Assembly: GCA_963573385.1 (NCBI GenBank)
Contig: CAUYLG010017842.1
Coordinates: 1-64,000, forward strand
Source of the DNA: Cacajao melanocephalus
Lineage: Eukaryota > Chordata > Mammalia > Primates > Pitheciidae
DNA: 64,000 bases
Reading direction: 5' to 3'
Part shown: positions 60,284-64,000 of the stretch, in pieces
How the letters are laid out: every line of letters begins with the position of its first letter
Numbering within the stretch: position 1 is the stretch's first letter
The notes under the pieces: model-generated
What the model was told of the DNA's origin: nothing
Seen by the model: the letters and a program-made list of their open reading frames with translations, nothing else
The model's database searches: none
Made by a program: the position numbers and the translations under genes

Positions 60284-61258
60284 CCACTCAACTTCCTTTT
60301 TAGGTCAACACCTGTTCAGTTTTGGCTTTCCCATTGATGGCCATGCCTCAAATGTTAGAAGTAAATGTTCTGGCCCAAAAATGAACAATTTTTCTACATA
60401 TGAACAAACATGACTTCTGAATCATCCGCTCTCAGGACTCCTGAACACTAAAGTTTCTAGCTGCCAAATTCTTGCCCTAAATAGATCATACATTGCCCCT
60501 AAGATGACATAAATTTACTCAGTTATGGGCACTGAACATTAAGAAATAGCCTAGAACTGAAATAATCAAAATGTTAACAACCTTCTCCCTGCCAAGTTTT
60601 CCAGCCCTCCTCATGAATCGCACTTGTGATGCGCTTTTACAAAGCCGGATGAAATGCCCCGGGTCCTGGCTGGGGATCAGCTGCGTGCGGCTTCCTCAGA
60701 GATCCCCAACACAGTGGGGACAGTGGACACTTGTCCTTCGAGTGGCGTGAGGATCAGGAATGGGGCTGAGGGAGGTTGTTTGTTAGGTTTGTGTTTTTTG
60801 ACCTGCAGATCTCAGATATCCAAACAAGTGTCATTCCCATTTGGAGATGGTGACTGGAGGCGAGTGGGGCAATCTCGGGACTTTTTTGAGTTCTCACAAG
60901 CATTTGGCAAAACATTTTAAATGGCCTACTTGGCCTGCAACACATACTCGGTATAAATTCACTGCTGGTAATGTTTTTATATTTGTAGGTGCAGATTTCA
61001 TTTCTGAAACAAACTGATTGTTCTTTGGAGTCGAGTTTAGCTGAAAATAGATGGCTAGGCTGGAGAACAGAATTACAAGTTTAAATGACAGACTATGACC
61101 ACCTTTAGAGCAGAAATGATACCTCCAGCATTTTGCACAGAGCTTGGAACAAAGTAAGTGCACAATAACTCTTTTTTTCTCCATAGGGTGGATAAGGTGT
61201 GACTGTCAGGTGTTGCTCTTCTATGCTTCACAAAGTCATTGCTTAGAAGATGACAGTT

Positions 61259-61600
61259 GGCCAGATGTGGTGGCTCACGCCTATAATTCCAGCACTTTGG
61301 GAGGCCAAGGTGGTGGATCACTTGAGCCCAGGAGTTTGAGGCCAGTCTGGGCAATATGGCAAAACCCTGTCTCTACCAAAAAAAAAAAAAAAAAAAAAAA
61401 TGAAGAAGAAGAAAAAATTAGCTGGGCATGTTGGTGCACACCAGTAGTCCCAGGTACTTGGGAGGCTGAGGTGGAAGGATCACTTGAGCCCAGGAGATGG
61501 AAGGTGCAGGGAAAGTGCAGTGAGGTAATATCATGCCACTGCACTCCAGCCAGGGAAACAGAGTGATAACCGGGCACAAAAAAAAAAAAAAAAAAAAAAA
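61259..61600 (+). mobile_element. Full Alu with long A tracts
   Basis: Middle A tract at 61378-61402 and tail at 61577-61600. A small GTGCAG repeat lies near 61504-61521. Confidence 0.88.
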
Positions 61601-61862
61601 GACCTGGGCGCGGTTGTTCACACCTGTAATCCTAGCACTTTGGGAGGCTGAGATGGGCAGGTCACACGGTCAGGAGTTTGACACCAGCCTGGCCAATATG
61701 GTGGTCTCTGCTACAATACAAATACAAAAATTAGCTGGGCATGGTGGTGGGCCCTTGTAATCCCAGCTACTTGGGAGGCTGAGGCAGGAGAATCACTACC
61801 CTACTTGGGAGGCAGGGGTTGCAGTGAGCTGAGATCACGACACTACACTCCAGCCTGGGCAG
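61601..61862 (+). mobile_element. Alu in the tail of the previous Alu
   Basis: Starts GACCTGGGCGCGG immediately after the preceding poly(A). Lacks its own tail, ending at CAGCCTGGGC. Confidence 0.82.
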
Positions 61863-62559
61863 TGATACCCAAGGAGGACTGAACCATAAGCAAGCCCATT
61901 CTGACTTTTATAGATTCCATATTAGGTTAGCACATGGTGCGTTGCACAGGGTAGAAATTAAACACATATCTGCACAATTAAAGTTTACAGAGGAAAACAA
62001 AAATCCAATCACATCTCCTGAGTTACAGGGCAACACTTTGGAAAACAGATATTGAGACAACCCTCTTTCTGTCTTATCTAGACACACAGAATCTAATGTA
62101 GCAAGGATGGAAATCAGTCCTTTAGAAACAGAAAGACAGCCAAAAGAAAACTTTTAGAATGCTGATTATAATAGAACAGATAAGTTTATGGAAGTAACAG
62201 TTTATATTTTGAAGTGGTTTTGGGAGGTTTCTCATCATCGTTGATCTTAGCTGTGGACTTAATGTCTTGATTGCTAACAACATACCATCCTCCAATCCAC
62301 CTGTCCTCAGCCTTTGCTTGGTTTACACTGTTCTAAAAATGAAGTTATTAAAAGCAGTAAAAGTCAAATATTGCCTCTACAGTTTGAATTCAGGTTTCCC
62401 ATCAAAAACCACATTTGGAGGCTCTGGATTTAAATTGGAAACAAATGAGAGATAATTAGGAAGATTCAGGAAAAACTCAAAGAAGCAATTTATAAATGTG
62501 TTAAAATAACTGTCACTGTCACTATACTTGGCTGCTTAGATACACTGAGTAAACCCCAC

Positions 62560-62720
62560 CATGTTGTAAAAGAGACTATGATTCTCATTTTTCAAATGAG
62601 CAAACTGAGGCTCAGAGTAGTTGAGTACTTGCTTAGGCTCACACAGCTTGTACGTGGTCCAAGCCAGGGTGCAACAACAAGCCCACATCTGCCTCCTCCC
62701 AGTTCACTGTAATGCCTCCC
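62560..62720 (+). mobile_element. MIR
   Basis: TTTTCAAATGAGCAAACTGA, GGCTCAGAGTAGTTGAG and GGCTCACACAGC. Confidence 0.75.
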
Positions 62721-64000
62721 TTACACATTTTATTTAGAAGCCTGGTGCACATGTTCAAGAATTACATGTACATAAGCAAAGCAGAAAGCTATATTAGTCT
62801 ATAGTCTTGAAGAAGGATTGGAGTGTCAGATTTCAGCTCTGCTGAAGAGAACCAAACAGGGCATTGGCCTTTCTGGGCCTCGGGGGTCTCCCTTTTCTAG
62901 ACAGAAAACATAGTGACCTACTTTGAAGGACTCTCAGCAGCAACCATTATAAAGAAGGCTGCAAAGACAAAGCTTTTGGCTAAAAATCAAGGAAGCAATG
63001 AACCCATGGAACAAGACAGGTGCCCTCTCTGATCCAAACCTAGAACAAGGGGGAAAAAAACCAAAAGTGCCCAGGTCTCCTGTCCAACTCCTGTCTCCTC
63101 CCCCTTATCCCCCACATATACTTTTCATATGTGAGAATTCTCTTTGAAATCACTGGAATTCTATTTGGAGAAGAAATCCAAGGAGACAGGAGGTCAAGCT
63201 GCAGCCACAGGGCTTGGTCAAGTAATTTATGTATCACTAATCCTTTGCTTCTCCTCCTGCCTTTATTTAACCAAAAGAAAATGAAAGGAGTAGAAATCTA
63301 ATTCATTAATCTCTCTTTATAATCAGCCTTATAAAAAGCAGAGATGTGTTGCAGGGAATAGGAAACAGGCTTTGTGAGTCTTAGTAAATTTTAACCTACT
63401 ATATTCTCCCTGTATCAGAAGCACAGAAGAGCCACGCTAAACTTTTCTCCAACATCAACATCTTAAAATGCTATATTAAAAAAAATCACACACACTTACG
63501 GTTCAGGGTTTCGATAAGCGAAGTTCAAAGTCAAGGGAATGATCTCTCTCTTTTACGAAAAACACCATATGGTCTTGGTGGATCAGGAGGCTGACTGGTC
63601 TGTTATTAATAACTGGCTTAGAGCTTTATGAAGAAACATGAGCCAGAATGTCACAGGAGGAGGCAAGTGGAAAGACATTGACAGGCACAGGTGGAATAAA
63701 TTATAACAAAGATACACTTATGCTCAAACAGGAACCCAAAAAACCCATGAGAAGGAGATCAGTTCCTCCACAATTAATAGACCTTTATGTCAAGTGTTTG
63801 AAGAGTTAAACCACTAACAAAATATCCTGAATGTCAAAAAACACCATGACTCATTTAAGGTTATACTATCCTTGGCTCTTCTGAACAATTCTTTTCCATG
63901 GACATCTGAATATATTTTTAAATTTATATGTAAAATGTACATATATTGTTTACATACGTTGTTTACATTAACTCCTCAATTTAAAAAATATGTCAATAAA

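Overview
The window is primate nuclear DNA. It is packed with Alu elements (about 40 full or partial copies) and with L1, L2, MIR, MER and ERV LTR remnants, and it has one unmethylated-type CpG island. Several Alus carry the AluSc-like phrase GGTCAAGAGATCGAGACC, three share a 7-nt partial duplication in the right arm, and no copy shows the AluY diagnostic set. Eight short monomeric 'half-Alus' fall into two sub-lineages. Together these features suggest a New World monkey rather than a catarrhine; this is inference, not proof.

Two protein-coding loci are recognisable, both on the minus strand. (1) SLC16A9 (MCT9): its first coding exon is at 3836-4031 (start codon, strong Kozak context, MCT signature DGGWGW, GTAAGT donor). 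The rest of the coding region lies beyond the left edge. A roughly 20.5 kb intron 1 (about 4069-24579) leads back to a probable non-coding exon 1 at about 24581-24675, inside a CpG island (about 24020-25420) with a TATA-like box. (2) MRLN (myoregulin): the complete 46-residue SERCA-regulating micropeptide is encoded in a single exon at 46769-46909, just downstream of a strong acceptor. Its 5' exons and promoter must lie to the right, in 47-64 kb or beyond, and I could only propose weak candidates.

Layout: 1-3835 is SLC16A9 intron 2 (Alu, MIR, L2). 3836-4068 is the coding exon. 4069-24579 is intron 1 with old L1, L2, MIR and Alu. 24-25.4 kb is the CpG-island promoter. 25.4-46.7 kb is intergenic and holds a solo class II ERV LTR (29398-30289), a U13 snoRNA retropseudogene (31851-31955), a perfect-stem AT-rich palindrome (37206-37264), two L1 3' ends, and a THE1 LTR. 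46.7-46.93 kb is the MRLN coding exon. 46.93-64 kb is probably MRLN intronic or upstream DNA with an ERV LTR carrying TATA and poly(A) signals, a MER2 element, and a DNA transposon split by a second copy of the class II LTR, itself hit by two half-Alus.

The two genes share no pathway that the sequence reveals. SLC16A9 is a plasma-membrane carnitine/creatine-type carrier and MRLN is a sarcoplasmic-reticulum calcium-pump inhibitor of skeletal muscle. The most distinctive observations are the intact micropeptide gene, the two half-Alu SINE sub-lineages with their own target-site duplications, the U13 retropseudogene, and the palindrome.
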